A DNA stretch of 64,000 nucleotides from JBEKTY01 sp049515555 (lineage in GTDB: Bacteria > Planctomycetota > Planctomycetia > Pirellulales > Thermoguttaceae). The position numbers and the translations under genes were made by a program. The stretch spans positions 1 through 64,000 of the forward strand of contig JBEKTY010000001.1 in NCBI GenBank assembly GCA_049515555.1. Direction: 5' to 3'. The first letter of the stretch is position 1, and every line of letters starts with the position of its first letter. The notes beneath the pieces were generated by a model, which was given only the letters and a program-made list of their open reading frames with translations, was not told where the DNA came from and made no database searches. This document shows positions 9,801-19,128 of this stretch, one piece after another.

Positions 9801-10238
9801 AAGCGGAAGTGGATCGATCGCACGTACGCGGGAGCCACCCTGATCCACGAGATCCGTCCCCTCGCGCGCGTCGAGATCATCGACGACATGCTGAAGGCCC
9901 TCTTGGACTACGGCTATGGCACCGAGGCAACTCGGGTGTTCAACTACTGGGAAGACGATCTGCCGGTAACCTTGTCCCGCGGCGATGCCTCGCACCTGAT
10001 CGTGACCCAACCGGGAAGCGCGATGGTTGTGGTCTGCGATTACGGTGACGGCGGCGAAGTCCTCGTGAAGCCTGATTGCAAGCGACTGGGAATCTCCGGA
10101 AAGCTGTCGGCCGTCGATGTGGAGTCCGGAGCGGAGCTGGAAACGACGGAGAACCAGGCCGTACGCTTTGCTCTCAAGAAGCACGACTTCAAAGTGCTTC
10201 GGGTCGCCGGGCTGCCACAGGAGGCCGGCAAACCATGA
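6822..10238 (+). CDS. Secreted CBM9-like plus glycoside-hydrolase-like protein (DUF6067-type)
   Basis: 1,138 residues. The frame opens at GTG 6792, but ATG 6822 has GGAAGGAG at 6805-6812 and starts the signal peptide (MFLTGSPWIVTLLALIIAAP). Residues ~25-225 are a CBM9-like domain (VAPVIDGTVGEEEWAGAA, DDSIELVLAPEP, WHFELALPLADLG). Residues ~345-700 are beta-sandwich, including WEHNRLGKSDVLVEPFTPI. Residues ~700-1060 form a probable barrel with GSCWSWGALTP and DHIYWDDIFLQSC (around residue 866), whose acidic pair is a candidate active site. The last ~70 residues are a small sandwich. The ATG of the next gene overlaps this stop (ATGA), so the two are translationally coupled. The substrate is unknown; the DUF6067 label is from memory of the layout. 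Confidence 0.8.
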   Translation: MFLTGSPWIVTLLALIIAAPAPGGERGVAQARLPLFKVAPVIDGTVGEEEWAGAARMERFGHGPPLVPMEASFWVGSDGKELFIAVVSETPPGGKLLARVAPLPDGRDARTWLDDSIELVLAPEPAAPPGKCRLYHAVINARGAVHDTLYVVGGNASPWRGHWRTASKIVGDRWHFELALPLADLGLASLPLGQPLGIRIGRNWQQTLIASQTEWSPLGGAYLEPSTLPRVTWDAAAPVVQMRQLADPGRTEPDLKLTVFNPGPTAIPVKVAMSLKPTNSAPSDLARTITVQPSQTIPIELAGTGASEDIETRIRVTSADEKAIYYLRDFRWRPVRPSVVWTPDPASVRKVQTLFAYYPSFHKIHFKADLSDLEEKEKVYGCRLALRRKGSTEAIAQVQMPPLARHQSRVFWDVPPLGEGEYEVALTLEGATVPPIIHPFVRHVFAWEHNRLGKSDVLVEPFTPIDIQGQTLLTVLRKHTLGTIGLWDQVESLGQPLLSGPMRLELTAGGKTSIVQGRGSPTAKRAGTRVLTESAWQAGPLCGTAQAQWDYDGMMKWVLGIEPSAQPVEKLVLVVPLREKLMPLMHACTDGLRFNFAGATPAGRGRIWDGTKAPRNSILGSYVPYIWLGAEERGVAVFGENDRDWTTAPGIPCQELVRQGDILELRLNLIARPVTVDVPRKILIGLQATPTKPMPKSWRMWSESYALKPPPGGKWIVFNGSCWSWGALTPCLDLYPRDEDFSLWEQFARTKRTGQVDDAFIAKWVAGYSNQTPAERECTLAHIRSGFQVLRGMTHDLLAYTNARGVRLDTPEGQTFLDEWHRDAFTTRTWARGDGPAYDLNPGESFRDYAMWHYRRMLETFVDHIYWDDIFLQSCFDVIGSEAYELPDGTVQPAAGLFDMRELIRRTAVLDQELGRTGRANQPHITNTAIAPILSFAGSHLTWEDRSGEADYQDRFSRDYIRAESIGRQHGNVPFALHLVGQLLAPKDEEAKAKRKWIDRTYAGATLIHEIRPLARVEIIDDMLKALLDYGYGTEATRVFNYWEDDLPVTLSRGDASHLIVTQPGSAMVVVCDYGDGGEVLVKPDCKRLGISGKLSAVDVESGAELETTENQAVRFALKKHDFKVLRVAGLPQEAGKP

Positions 10239-11032
10239 AGGGATCGACAACGCTGATGCTGCTCGGCCTGCTTGCGGCTTGTGCCGAACTTGCCATCGGA
10301 GAAGACAATCCGTCGCCGGTGGATCGCAGCAAGGACAATCCTGCCCTGGCCCGCTTCGGCCGTTCGATAGTCTTGTACGCGAGCTTCGACGGTCACGAGT
10401 GCGCGGAAATTACCGCGGATGACCCACGACCTTCGGGGAACGCGGCATGGAGCGCCGCGGTGAAAGGCGGCCTGGAGTTGTATGTCGCCGGAGTGTTCGG
10501 ACAAGGGCTGCGGTCGGGCAGGCATCAGCTTGTCTACCTGTCGCGCAAGGCTGCCCCGGGTAGCACCGGTTCGGTGGTCCTTTGGCTCAAGCCCGAGCAA
10601 CTCCAGCATCGCGGCACCTATTGTTGGCCGGTCATTCTCGACGCGCTCGACGGCCGCTATCGAGTGATGTTCGGGCGGATGGGTGATCCGCGCAACAAGG
10701 AAATCCTCTACGCGCATCTCGCCTCGGGACCGACGAGCACCACGGTAACTCAGCAATCCATGGCCGGTTGGAAGCTGGGCCAATGGCATCTGCCTGTGGT
10801 CACCTGGGACCGTAGCGGCATTGAGTTCTCGGTGGATGCCGCGACGCCTTCGCGGGCCAGCCTGAGAACTCCGCTTGCCCCCGGCGTGGGCGGCCTGCGC
10901 GCCTATCTGCCTGGGGAGAATGAAGACGTGTTCATCTACGATGAATTCCTGGTGCTCGACATCAATCTGTCCCATGAGGAGATTCGCCAGTTGCATGACG
11001 AGGGGATGAAGATGATCTCGGCAAGGAAATGA
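10235..11032 (+). CDS. Secreted LamG/concanavalin-like protein
   Basis: 265 residues. ATG 10235 overlaps the previous stop by 4 nt and has CAGGAGG at 10218-10224, so I chose it over the open frame upstream. The signal peptide is MKGSTTLMLLGLLAACAELA. Residues ~45-255 have a LamG-like course: SIVLYASFDG, GSVVLWLKPEQ, GQWHLPVVTWDRSGIEFSVD, then IYDEFLVLDINLSHEEI, the usual last strand and helix. It probably binds polysaccharide or serves as an accessory jelly-roll to the coupled glycosidase-like protein. No catalytic residues are evident. Confidence 0.85.
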   Translation: MKGSTTLMLLGLLAACAELAIGEDNPSPVDRSKDNPALARFGRSIVLYASFDGHECAEITADDPRPSGNAAWSAAVKGGLELYVAGVFGQGLRSGRHQLVYLSRKAAPGSTGSVVLWLKPEQLQHRGTYCWPVILDALDGRYRVMFGRMGDPRNKEILYAHLASGPTSTTVTQQSMAGWKLGQWHLPVVTWDRSGIEFSVDAATPSRASLRTPLAPGVGGLRAYLPGENEDVFIYDEFLVLDINLSHEEIRQLHDEGMKMISARK

Positions 11033-11125
11033 GGGCGCGATCCCATTCCTCACGCGCGTGTGGTCAAAGAACCGCAATGGGCGAGATACTCGCGAACCGC
11101 GTTCCGCAGCATCCGTTCGCCGTTT

Positions 11126-11155
11126 TTGGAAATCGGAATAGGCCGCAGGTACACT
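11126..11155 (+). promoter_or_regulatory. Possible sigma70-type promoter upstream of the 11193 gene
   Basis: TTGGAA at 11126-11131 and TACACT at 11150-11155 are separated by 18 nt, 37 nt before the ATG at 11193, in a 160-nt gap. The match is fair and the position suitable, but promoters of this phylum are poorly defined. Confidence 0.3.
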
Positions 11156-11192
11156 GTCACTCAGCGTGTTTCAAACTCAAGGAGACCCCCTG

Positions 11193-14100
11193 ATGAAACG
11201 GCCAATTGGGTTCGTGCTTTTGCTCTTCTTGTTGACTTGCCCTGCCTCGGCGCGTGAAGGCTTCCAGGAGATCCAGGCCGTGCCCGTGCCCGGAAAGGTC
11301 ACCATTGACGGCGATCTGAAGGACTGGGACCTTTCCGGGACCATCGAGACTTTCTACGACGAGTCGCTGCTGCCGAGCTTCTCGGTGAAGCTGGCGTTGA
11401 TGTACGACGCCGATGCGCTTTACGTGGCGGCCCGGTTCGTGGACGACACGCCCATGGTGAATGTCCACGACCCGCGAGTCGAGCCGGACAACGGCTGGGC
11501 GGGCGATTGCCTGCAGGTACGCCTTTCTAGCGACGCTGCCGAAAAATATCCCCTCGCGGCGGATACCTATGCCAGCAAGGGCAACGACCGCATCTGTCAC
11601 CTGACCATGTGGTACTACACGCCGCGCAACGAGCCGGTGCTCGACATCCGCTACAGCATGGACTACCACGGGGCCAAACTCCTCACCGGAGCGAAGTCGG
11701 GCCTGGCATTCAAGAAAAACCCGGACGGCAAGGGCTACGTGCTCGAAGGGAGGATCCCTTGGGAGTTACTCAACGTTAAGCAGAGGCCGCCGAAGGCCGG
11801 CGATGCCTTGGCGTTTACCGTTCAGCCTTTGTGGGGCAGCGCCGATGGTCGCCAGCAGAGGATCACCTTCAACGAGGTCGTGCGCAACTCGGGCTTCGCC
11901 TACCAGAACACGCAGTCGTGGGGGCGAATGATTCTCTCCAAGACCGGCAACATCCCGCTTGCCAAACGTCCCATGAGCGAGACGAAGCGTAAGAACCCGC
12001 TCACGTTGAAGCTGGGCCTTCCCGACGCCCAAGCCAAAGTCATCAGCGCGATGCTGTTCGACGCAGCGGGCAAGTCGGTCCGCACGCTGCCCGCAACCGT
12101 TCGCGAAGAGAATGACCGCGGAAGAGCGATGGAACTTGCGTGGGACGGACTCGACGATCACGGCCGAGCACTGCCGGCCGGCAACTACACGGTGAAGTGC
12201 CTTACCCATCGCGGCACCGGCCAGAAGTTTGTCTGCTCCCTGCACAACAGCGGCAACCCGCCCTGGAAAACCGATGACGGCACCGGCGCCTGGGGCGGCG
12301 ATTGGGACGATCCCCTGGCAGCCGCGTTCGACGGTGAGCGCGTGTACCTGGGTTGGGGATTTTGCGAGGGCGGCTCGACCGAAATCGCGCTGGACCAGAA
12401 ACTCACCAAGGACGGCAACATACGCAAGTTCTGGGGCGCGGGCTTGGGCGGCACCGACGTGCTCTGGGGCCTCACCGCACTGGCGGTAAACGACGAGTAC
12501 GTCTTCCTGGCACGCGACGGCGCCTTCCGCGAAAAGATCCCCGAGACGATCCGCGCGGGCGTTTCCATAATGCGCCGCAAGGACGGCTCTCCGGCGAACT
12601 TCCCCTTCGGCGACAAAGGGGGCTCGCGCACACTTATCTTCACCGAGTACCCATCCAAAATGGTCCCGCCGGAACGGCCCTTGTTCGAGCTGCGCAAGAC
12701 CAACGCCTTTGGTCCGGCCCATCAGGACCTGAACCTCATTGCCATCGCGGTCAGCGGCGGTACCATCTACGGCTCGCTGGTGCTTGAGAACAAGATCGTG
12801 GCGATGAACTGGAAGACCGGCAAGAAGGAGGGCGAACTGGCGGTCGAGCGGCCTGCGGGCATTCAGGTGCGGCCAGACGGCACACTCGTTGCCGCCGCGG
12901 GAAACGACCTCTTGGAGATCGACCGCGACCTGAAGCAGTCCCGCGTGCTGGCCAAAGGCGTGCTCGAAGCGCCTTACGGCCTGGCGCTCGACAAAGCCGG
13001 CAACATGTACGTTACCGACCAGGGCACGGTGATGCAGGTGAAGGTGTTTTCGGCGGACGGCAAACTGCTGCGCACGGTCGGCAAGAAAGGCGGCCGCCCC
13101 TGGATCGGCAAGTACGACCGGCAGGGAATGCTCATGCCCCGCGGCATCACCGTAGACGGCGAAGGCAAGCTTTGGGTGACCGAGAAGGACAACAGCCCCC
13201 GGCGCGTCAGCGTGTGGAACGCGGAGGGCAAGCTCGTCGGTGACTTTCACGGGCCAAGCTGCCCCCAGAACGACCGTCGCGCCGACCTCGACCACCCCGA
13301 GTTGGTCAACGTGGCCAACGTGCTCTATAAGGTGGACTACGAGACGGGCAAGTCCCAATGCGTCTCGACACCCTGGCGCCCGTTCGTCTACGGCTGGAGC
13401 CCTTGCTATGGCTACCGGCTGGCGAGCTGCTACTCCTTCCAGACGTACAAAGGCCAACGATACGCCTGGCTCCGCGGCCCGGACGGCATGCACATGCTCT
13501 TCCGCTTCGACGGCTATGAGCTGAAGCCGATCGCTTCCTACGGCTACGGCCACGGCGTGCCGCTGAAGGAACCGGGCAGCGTCGGTCTGGCCAAGGACCC
13601 TCGCGAAATCCTTCCTCCGGAGTTCGCCAAGTTCTGTTTCTTCGAGCAGAACTTCAAGAACCAGGTGATGGAGATGAAACGCCCCATGCACCGCTGGATC
13701 GACCGCAACGGCGACGGCCTGCTGCAAGGGGAAGAACTCACCGTGTGGACCCCCGGCTGGGAGCCGGGCAGCCCGCGCTTCGCGTCGCTGTTCGTCGACG
13801 CCGATTTCACGCTTTGGGCGAGGGGCTACAAGTGCATCTTCCGCGTGCCCGTCCAGTCCTGGACCAAAGACGGCATCCCGATCTACCCGGACGCGACGAG
13901 CATCAAGCCGCTGTTCATGACCAGCGACCACAATATCTACGACGTCATGCCCGACGAGGACAGCCGGCGCGTCTACGCGTTCTATCATCCCAGCGGCGAC
14001 ATCACCAAGCGCGGCGACTACTGTTCGCTGGTTTGCTACGACTACCAGGGCAACGTGCTCTGGGAATACTCGCTTGTCTGGCCGTGCTTCGCCCTGGACT

Positions 14101-15197
14101 CGCCTTTCTGGAAGCCCGGCTACCTGATCGGCGCCAACGTCTTCATGGGCTCGGTCAAGCTCTCCAGCGGCGTCAAGCTCCTCATGACCAACGGCTACTA
14201 CGGCGACTACCACTGCATCACCGCCGACGGGCTGTGGGTGGACCATTTCTGCAAGGACAACCGCCTGGGCGCGATCGCCGATGCCGACACGAACTACATC
14301 GAGAACTTCACCGGCCATTTCTACCGCAACAAGCAGAATGGCAAGATTTACCTGATCGGCGGCGACACGGACGCGCGGATCTGGGAGCTCACCGGCCTGG
14401 ACACGATCCGCACGGCCCAGGCGAAAATGTCGATCAGCACCGCCGAGAGCACGCTGGCCGCGGAAGCCGCCAGGATAAAGGGCGCGGGCGCCGAGCGCGT
14501 ATCCGAGCTGGTGTTGCGAAAGGCGGGCAAGATCGCGGTGGACGGCCGGCTTGGCGACTGGCCGATGGACAAAGCCTATTCCCTGGACGCCGGCGGCGGG
14601 CGCAAGGCGAAGATCGCCCTGGCTTATGACGAGCAGAACCTGTACGCCGCGTTCGAGGTGGCCGATACGTCGCCCATGCAGAACCAGGGCGGCGACTGGA
14701 CGCAACTCTTCAAGACCGGCGACGCCTGCGACGTGATGCTCGGCGTTGATCCGGCCGCCGACCCCGAGCGCAAGGCGCCGGCCCCGGGCGATCTCCGCCT
14801 GCTGTTCTCCGTCGTCGAGGGCACACCGGTGTGCGTGCTGTATGAATCGAAGGTGCGCCCCGGCGAGGAAGCGAAGAAGGCCCCGAAGACGTTCATGTCG
14901 CCCACGGGCCAGGAGGCGTTCGACCGTGTTGTCCGACTCGATGCCGCGCGGATCGCGGTCGGGCGCTCCGCGAAGGGCTACGTGCTGGAGGCCGCGGTGC
15001 CCTTGGCCGCGCTCGGCTTTTCTCCGAAGCCGGGAATGAAGACGAAGGCGGATCTCGGGGTGCTCTTCTCCAACGACGGCGGCGCGCGGACCGTGCGCCG
15101 TGCCTATGTCGCAAACCAAGACACCTCGATCGTCGAAGACGTGCCCTCCGAAGCCCGCTTGCAGCCGGGGAACTGGGCGACGTTGGTGGTGGAGTAG
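11193..15197 (+). CDS. Large secreted protein: CBM9-like, FlgD-like, NHL-type propeller, CBM9-like
   Basis: 1,334 residues. ATG 11193 is chosen because AAGGAG lies at 11179-11184 and a signal peptide follows (MKRPIGFVLLLFLLTCPASA). Residues ~25-245 are a first CBM9-like domain (VTIDGDLKDWDLSG, ALYVAARFVDDTP). Residues ~280-350 form a FlgD-Ig-like unit (LAWDGLDDHGRALPAGNYT). The middle ~700 residues carry propeller blades (GLALDKAGNMYVTDQG, GITVDGEGKLWVTEKD) and a calcium-loop-like DRNGDGLLQGEE near residue 837. The last ~230 residues repeat a CBM9-like domain (IAVDGRLGDWPMDKA, NLYAAFEVADTSP). With two binding domains bracketing a propeller, it may be an extracellular glycan-binding scaffold or a propeller-type lyase. 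The gene is followed after 28 nt by another propeller gene. Confidence 0.85.
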   Translation: MKRPIGFVLLLFLLTCPASAREGFQEIQAVPVPGKVTIDGDLKDWDLSGTIETFYDESLLPSFSVKLALMYDADALYVAARFVDDTPMVNVHDPRVEPDNGWAGDCLQVRLSSDAAEKYPLAADTYASKGNDRICHLTMWYYTPRNEPVLDIRYSMDYHGAKLLTGAKSGLAFKKNPDGKGYVLEGRIPWELLNVKQRPPKAGDALAFTVQPLWGSADGRQQRITFNEVVRNSGFAYQNTQSWGRMILSKTGNIPLAKRPMSETKRKNPLTLKLGLPDAQAKVISAMLFDAAGKSVRTLPATVREENDRGRAMELAWDGLDDHGRALPAGNYTVKCLTHRGTGQKFVCSLHNSGNPPWKTDDGTGAWGGDWDDPLAAAFDGERVYLGWGFCEGGSTEIALDQKLTKDGNIRKFWGAGLGGTDVLWGLTALAVNDEYVFLARDGAFREKIPETIRAGVSIMRRKDGSPANFPFGDKGGSRTLIFTEYPSKMVPPERPLFELRKTNAFGPAHQDLNLIAIAVSGGTIYGSLVLENKIVAMNWKTGKKEGELAVERPAGIQVRPDGTLVAAAGNDLLEIDRDLKQSRVLAKGVLEAPYGLALDKAGNMYVTDQGTVMQVKVFSADGKLLRTVGKKGGRPWIGKYDRQGMLMPRGITVDGEGKLWVTEKDNSPRRVSVWNAEGKLVGDFHGPSCPQNDRRADLDHPELVNVANVLYKVDYETGKSQCVSTPWRPFVYGWSPCYGYRLASCYSFQTYKGQRYAWLRGPDGMHMLFRFDGYELKPIASYGYGHGVPLKEPGSVGLAKDPREILPPEFAKFCFFEQNFKNQVMEMKRPMHRWIDRNGDGLLQGEELTVWTPGWEPGSPRFASLFVDADFTLWARGYKCIFRVPVQSWTKDGIPIYPDATSIKPLFMTSDHNIYDVMPDEDSRRVYAFYHPSGDITKRGDYCSLVCYDYQGNVLWEYSLVWPCFALDSPFWKPGYLIGANVFMGSVKLSSGVKLLMTNGYYGDYHCITADGLWVDHFCKDNRLGAIADADTNYIENFTGHFYRNKQNGKIYLIGGDTDARIWELTGLDTIRTAQAKMSISTAESTLAAEAARIKGAGAERVSELVLRKAGKIAVDGRLGDWPMDKAYSLDAGGGRKAKIALAYDEQNLYAAFEVADTSPMQNQGGDWTQLFKTGDACDVMLGVDPAADPERKAPAPGDLRLLFSVVEGTPVCVLYESKVRPGEEAKKAPKTFMSPTGQEAFDRVVRLDAARIAVGRSAKGYVLEAAVPLAALGFSPKPGMKTKADLGVLFSNDGGARTVRRAYVANQDTSIVEDVPSEARLQPGNWATLVVE

Positions 15198-15225
15198 CAC
15201 CATCGCTCAACCAAGGAGATCATCG

Positions 15226-17184
15226 ATGAAACATACGCACCTGTTCGCATTACTAATCCTGTCCACCACCGTCACGGCCCATACAGCCGAAATTCAGCCC
15301 GCGGGCGTGATTGGCAATAGCGGCATCGAGGGTCCCACCCTCATCCGCGCCGGCTCCCCCGAGGCCGAGGGCGGCGTGTACCTGGACCAGGACCTCACGC
15401 TCTGGTTCTCGGGCGGTGACCGGATCATCAACGCGACTTTCGACGGCCGCCTCATTCGCGACTATCCCCTGCCGGCCGACTGCAAAGCTATCTGGGGCAA
15501 TTACTTCGCTGCGCTGGACGGCGTGCTCTACTTCGGCGGCCGGGGCGACAAACTCAGCAAGGGGCCGATGCCGTCCTGGGGAGCCTTGTTCGCGCTGCCG
15601 ATGAAGCCCGACGGCGCCATCCAGTACGTGTGCTCGCTGGACGGCGTCCAGGGGCCCGATACCATGGCCCTCTGCCCGATGCCGGTCGGCGAGGAACTGC
15701 TCCTCGGCCGGCAAGTGCCCGAGCGGGGCAAGACCGGCGCGGGGGTCTTCTTCCTCAATCCGATTACGAAGGAGCTTCGGCCGCTCAAGATCTTCCCCGG
15801 CCAGCCTGACAAAGCGGGCGTGCCGCCGGTTTGCATCAAGAGCGTCGCGCTCGACCCGGCGCGAAAAGTTGTTTACGTTGGAGGCTATTTCGGCAAGTTC
15901 AACGTCGGCAGGCTGCACAGTCCTTGCGTCTATGAATTCCTGCTCGTGGACCTCGCAGGCAAGGAAATCTGGCGCCGTGACACGCTGTATCTCGGGACGG
16001 CCGTGGACCCGCGCGGCTGGCTGTGCTTCGCGGGCGGCGCGGCCTGGCTGACCGCCTGGCACGGCCACGTCGCGCGCATGGACCGCAACTTCTCTCTTGC
16101 CCCCGGCATCGTCGCCTCTTGGAACTTCGAGCTGAACACCCCGAGGCAGATCGTGGGCGTCCGCGACGTCGGCGCGCCGTGCATCGAGACCCCGGTCTCC
16201 GGTTCGCTCGCGGCAGGATACGATCCGCTGGTGATCGCCACGTCCCGACCGTTCGTCTATTTCGCGCGCTGGAACCGCCGCGAGAACCGGCTGGAGCTGG
16301 TTCGGCGGATCGGCGCGCTGCCGTCGGTTTCCAGCATCAACCTCAGTCCGGACGGCGGGGTGAGCGTCGGCGTTGGCCCCTGCGACCACTCGTGGTGGCG
16401 ATGGGAGGACGGCGCCGATGCTCCACCGCGATTCGCGAACCTGGCTATGGGGGCGTCCGCGGGCGCCTTCGACGAGCGGGGCCGTCTGTGCTGCCTTGTC
16501 CCCAGCCCCTACTCCAAGAGCTGGACCACCGGAGTCTTCTCGCCGATCACGGCGACGCACAGCGCCGACCTGGACCCTGACAACCTCGTGCCGTTTCCGG
16601 CCGGGGGTTTCGGCGTGCGGCAAGGCACCAAGGTGTTGGGCACCGGCGCCAACGCACGCGAGCTGAAAGTGGCCACCGCCTACGCTACCAATCGCGACGA
16701 CAAGGGCGTCTGGCGCTGCCCGATGGACGTGTATACGTGGAAAGCGGCAGGTCGCGATCAGTGGAAGAGGGTTTCGGTCACGGAGGGTGCGTTGGCCGAT
16801 CCGGGCGAGGTCGCCATGCTCGAAGGCGGCGTGATCGCCGTCGCAGATGGCGGCGGCGTGGTCTTCCTGAAAGAGGCCGCGGAGAAACTTGAGTTCATTG
16901 CGCGATTGGACAAGTGGGGCAGCGCAGCAGATCAGTCTTTCGGCAAGGAGATCCACATCGCCGCCACCGGCCCCCATCTTGTCGTCGCCGACACGCAGCG
17001 GCACCGTGTGCTCTGGTTCCACGCAGAGAACCGGCAACTCAAGGGACAACTCGGCGAGACCGACAAGCCCGGCGTGGGCCTTGGCATGTTCGACCGGCCA
17101 AGGTGCCTCGGCATCGATGGCAACCGCCTCGCGGTCTACGATGCCGGTAATCAGCGGATCGTCAAGGCGGTCCTCAGTGAGTGA
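15226..17184 (+). CDS. Secreted beta-propeller (NHL-like) protein
   Basis: 652 residues. The frame is open to 15100, but that part overlaps the previous gene. ATG 15226 follows AAGGAG at 15213-15218 and starts a signal peptide (MKHTHLFALLILSTTVTAHTA). The body is a chain of propeller-like strands (LDQDLTLWFSGGDRIINATF, VYVGGYFGKFNVG), ending in an NHL-like blade with FDRPRCLGIDGNRLAVYDAG and NQRIVK. No enzymatic motif is seen. It lies 28 nt after the CBM9-propeller gene, and the two are probably cotranscribed. Confidence 0.85.
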   Translation: MKHTHLFALLILSTTVTAHTAEIQPAGVIGNSGIEGPTLIRAGSPEAEGGVYLDQDLTLWFSGGDRIINATFDGRLIRDYPLPADCKAIWGNYFAALDGVLYFGGRGDKLSKGPMPSWGALFALPMKPDGAIQYVCSLDGVQGPDTMALCPMPVGEELLLGRQVPERGKTGAGVFFLNPITKELRPLKIFPGQPDKAGVPPVCIKSVALDPARKVVYVGGYFGKFNVGRLHSPCVYEFLLVDLAGKEIWRRDTLYLGTAVDPRGWLCFAGGAAWLTAWHGHVARMDRNFSLAPGIVASWNFELNTPRQIVGVRDVGAPCIETPVSGSLAAGYDPLVIATSRPFVYFARWNRRENRLELVRRIGALPSVSSINLSPDGGVSVGVGPCDHSWWRWEDGADAPPRFANLAMGASAGAFDERGRLCCLVPSPYSKSWTTGVFSPITATHSADLDPDNLVPFPAGGFGVRQGTKVLGTGANARELKVATAYATNRDDKGVWRCPMDVYTWKAAGRDQWKRVSVTEGALADPGEVAMLEGGVIAVADGGGVVFLKEAAEKLEFIARLDKWGSAADQSFGKEIHIAATGPHLVVADTQRHRVLWFHAENRQLKGQLGETDKPGVGLGMFDRPRCLGIDGNRLAVYDAGNQRIVKAVLSE

Positions 17185-17328
17185 ACACGGCCCAGGAGAG
17201 CAAGAGGAACATCCCCCGCCGCTAATCCAGAGGAATTGGCCCTTGCCTCCCAAGATTGCCGATCCCATCCCGGTCGTGTACGCTATCGTCCATACAGTGA
17301 CTTGCCATCTGCGATGCCGGAGCCTGCC

Positions 17329-19128
17329 ATGAGGAGAATTCCGGTTCTAGCTGCGGCCTTGACCGCGTTCGAGGCGGTCGCCGTCCTGGCCACCGAGACC
17401 CGCGAACTGCACTTCAAGAGCCCGGCCCCCGGCATGCGGTTCACCGCCGGGCTGCCCATCCGGGTGTGGGCCGACATCATCCCGCGCGACGACGATCATC
17501 CGGGCTGGCCCCAGGCAGAGTGCTACTGGGACGGCCGGATGGTCGGCAACCGCGTGCGGGGCAACAAGAGGGCCTACGACTACTTCCCCTTCACCGTGCC
17601 CGCGGCGCTGGTGACGCCCGGCGTTCACGACCTGAAGCTGAAGGGCTTCGGCTTCGCCGGCGCCATCAACCCTGCCGAGCGGTCCATGCCCGTGCATGTT
17701 GAGCCCTGGCCGGCGGGCAAGACGGTTGTGGAGTTTAACGCCGACATGCAGGTCGCGGACCTGAACTGGACCAACGTGGCCGTGCGGGGCAACGGCCACG
17801 CGGTTTCCGTCCGCGGAAAGTTGACCATCAACAGCAGCCTGATCACGGGCCTGGGGTCCATGACCATCGTCGATCCCTCCCACGCCGATCCGAACACCGT
17901 GGTCATGCTGCCCGGCATCACCGGCACACTGAGCGACGTGGACATCCAGGACTCTGTCTTTGAGGCCACCGGGACGTTGCACCTGGCCATCGCGGGCAGC
18001 GGCGACGTGCTCATCAAGAACAACGAGTTCCGTGCCAACAACCTCCTCAAGTTCGTCCCAAGCGGGCCCGACGCCTCGCCCGTCCTTCAGATCTCCGGGA
18101 AGAACGCCAAGACGAGGCGCTTTCAAGGCAATCGCGTTGGCGCGGGCATTGTGCGCTTCGAGCGCACCAGCGGTTGGTTGATCGGCGGCGACACCGACGC
18201 GCAGAGCAACGTCCTGATCGGACCGCGGTGCGTGCTGGCGCTGGCGAACTGCCGCGACATGCATGTGATCGGCAATTACATCCATCACGAGTACCGGGGA
18301 ACCTGGAGCCAAGGATTCAACTTCTGCTGCGACAACTGCGAGGGCATCCTGGCCGAGCATAACGTCCTACGGTCCAGTTCCTGGCCCCTGCAGAGCTTTG
18401 GCGGGGAGTTCCGGTACAACCTGATGATCGACAGTGGCCACAACTGGGTCCGCGTGCTCACCAGCGGCACCCAGTTCCACCACAACCTGCTGGTACATAC
18501 GAGCGATCCCTATGGCACCGGCATGAATGCAGGGGTGTGGCTTTACAACAACCGCAGGGACGTGGCGATCTACAATAACACGTTCGATGGCGGCGCGCCG
18601 CTGGCGCGGGACTTCAATGCGCCCGCTATCGCGCTCTCCACCGGCTGCACACTCTCCACGCTCCGCAACAACGTCTTCACGGGCGTGGCCGCCATGAGCC
18701 GGCTGACCAACAACGCGATCGTGGCGCGGAACGGATTGGAAAAGGACAGCGAGCCGCGCATGGCCTATGCCGACTACAATTGCTTCTTCAATCCGCAGGC
18801 GCCGACCGCCGCGCCGTATGACCGGGACCTCGTCGGCAAGAAGGATGCCGGCCTCCATGACCTTCACGCCGATCCCAAGTTCGCCGAAGGGCGGCTGATT
18901 CCGTATAGCGTCAACGAGGCGGACGTATGGAACCGGAAGTACACGGTGTCGCGGGTCCTCTCGCTGTACCGCCAGCGCTACGCGCCGGCCGCGGGCAGTC
19001 CGCTGCTCAATGCGGGCGATCCGGCCGACGGGAAAGAGTCGTACATCGGCGCGATCGGCCCCCGTGGAGATGCGCCGAACGACCGGTTCGGGCGGTTCTC
19101 GACGGCGGGCAAGAAGTCGACGCGGTAA
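17329..19128 (+). CDS. Secreted right-handed beta-helix protein
   Basis: 599 residues. ATG 17329 gives a signal peptide (MRRIPVLAAALTAFEAVAVL); ATG 17314, five codons earlier, is possible, and the ribosome site (CCGGAG) is modest for either. Residues ~25-150 form an Ig-like lead domain. Residues ~150-500 are parallel beta-helix rungs rich in Asn and Val (VIGNYIHHEYRGTWSQGFN, VWLYNNRRDVAIYNNTF). The end carries the usual SPLLNAGDPADG-type closing segment. Such helices are found in polysaccharide lyases and epimerases; the catalytic residues cannot be assigned. It is the last intact gene of the first plus-strand run. Confidence 0.85.
   Translation: MRRIPVLAAALTAFEAVAVLATETRELHFKSPAPGMRFTAGLPIRVWADIIPRDDDHPGWPQAECYWDGRMVGNRVRGNKRAYDYFPFTVPAALVTPGVHDLKLKGFGFAGAINPAERSMPVHVEPWPAGKTVVEFNADMQVADLNWTNVAVRGNGHAVSVRGKLTINSSLITGLGSMTIVDPSHADPNTVVMLPGITGTLSDVDIQDSVFEATGTLHLAIAGSGDVLIKNNEFRANNLLKFVPSGPDASPVLQISGKNAKTRRFQGNRVGAGIVRFERTSGWLIGGDTDAQSNVLIGPRCVLALANCRDMHVIGNYIHHEYRGTWSQGFNFCCDNCEGILAEHNVLRSSSWPLQSFGGEFRYNLMIDSGHNWVRVLTSGTQFHHNLLVHTSDPYGTGMNAGVWLYNNRRDVAIYNNTFDGGAPLARDFNAPAIALSTGCTLSTLRNNVFTGVAAMSRLTNNAIVARNGLEKDSEPRMAYADYNCFFNPQAPTAAPYDRDLVGKKDAGLHDLHADPKFAEGRLIPYSVNEADVWNRKYTVSRVLSLYRQRYAPAAGSPLLNAGDPADGKESYIGAIGPRGDAPNDRFGRFSTAGKKSTR

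Noticed and set aside
11766..15203. 1,145-residue open frame on the minus strand
   Set aside because: Antisense of the CBM9-propeller gene; composition typical of a reversed high-GC frame (many His, Arg, Val, Gly, Asp), no signal peptide or domain.
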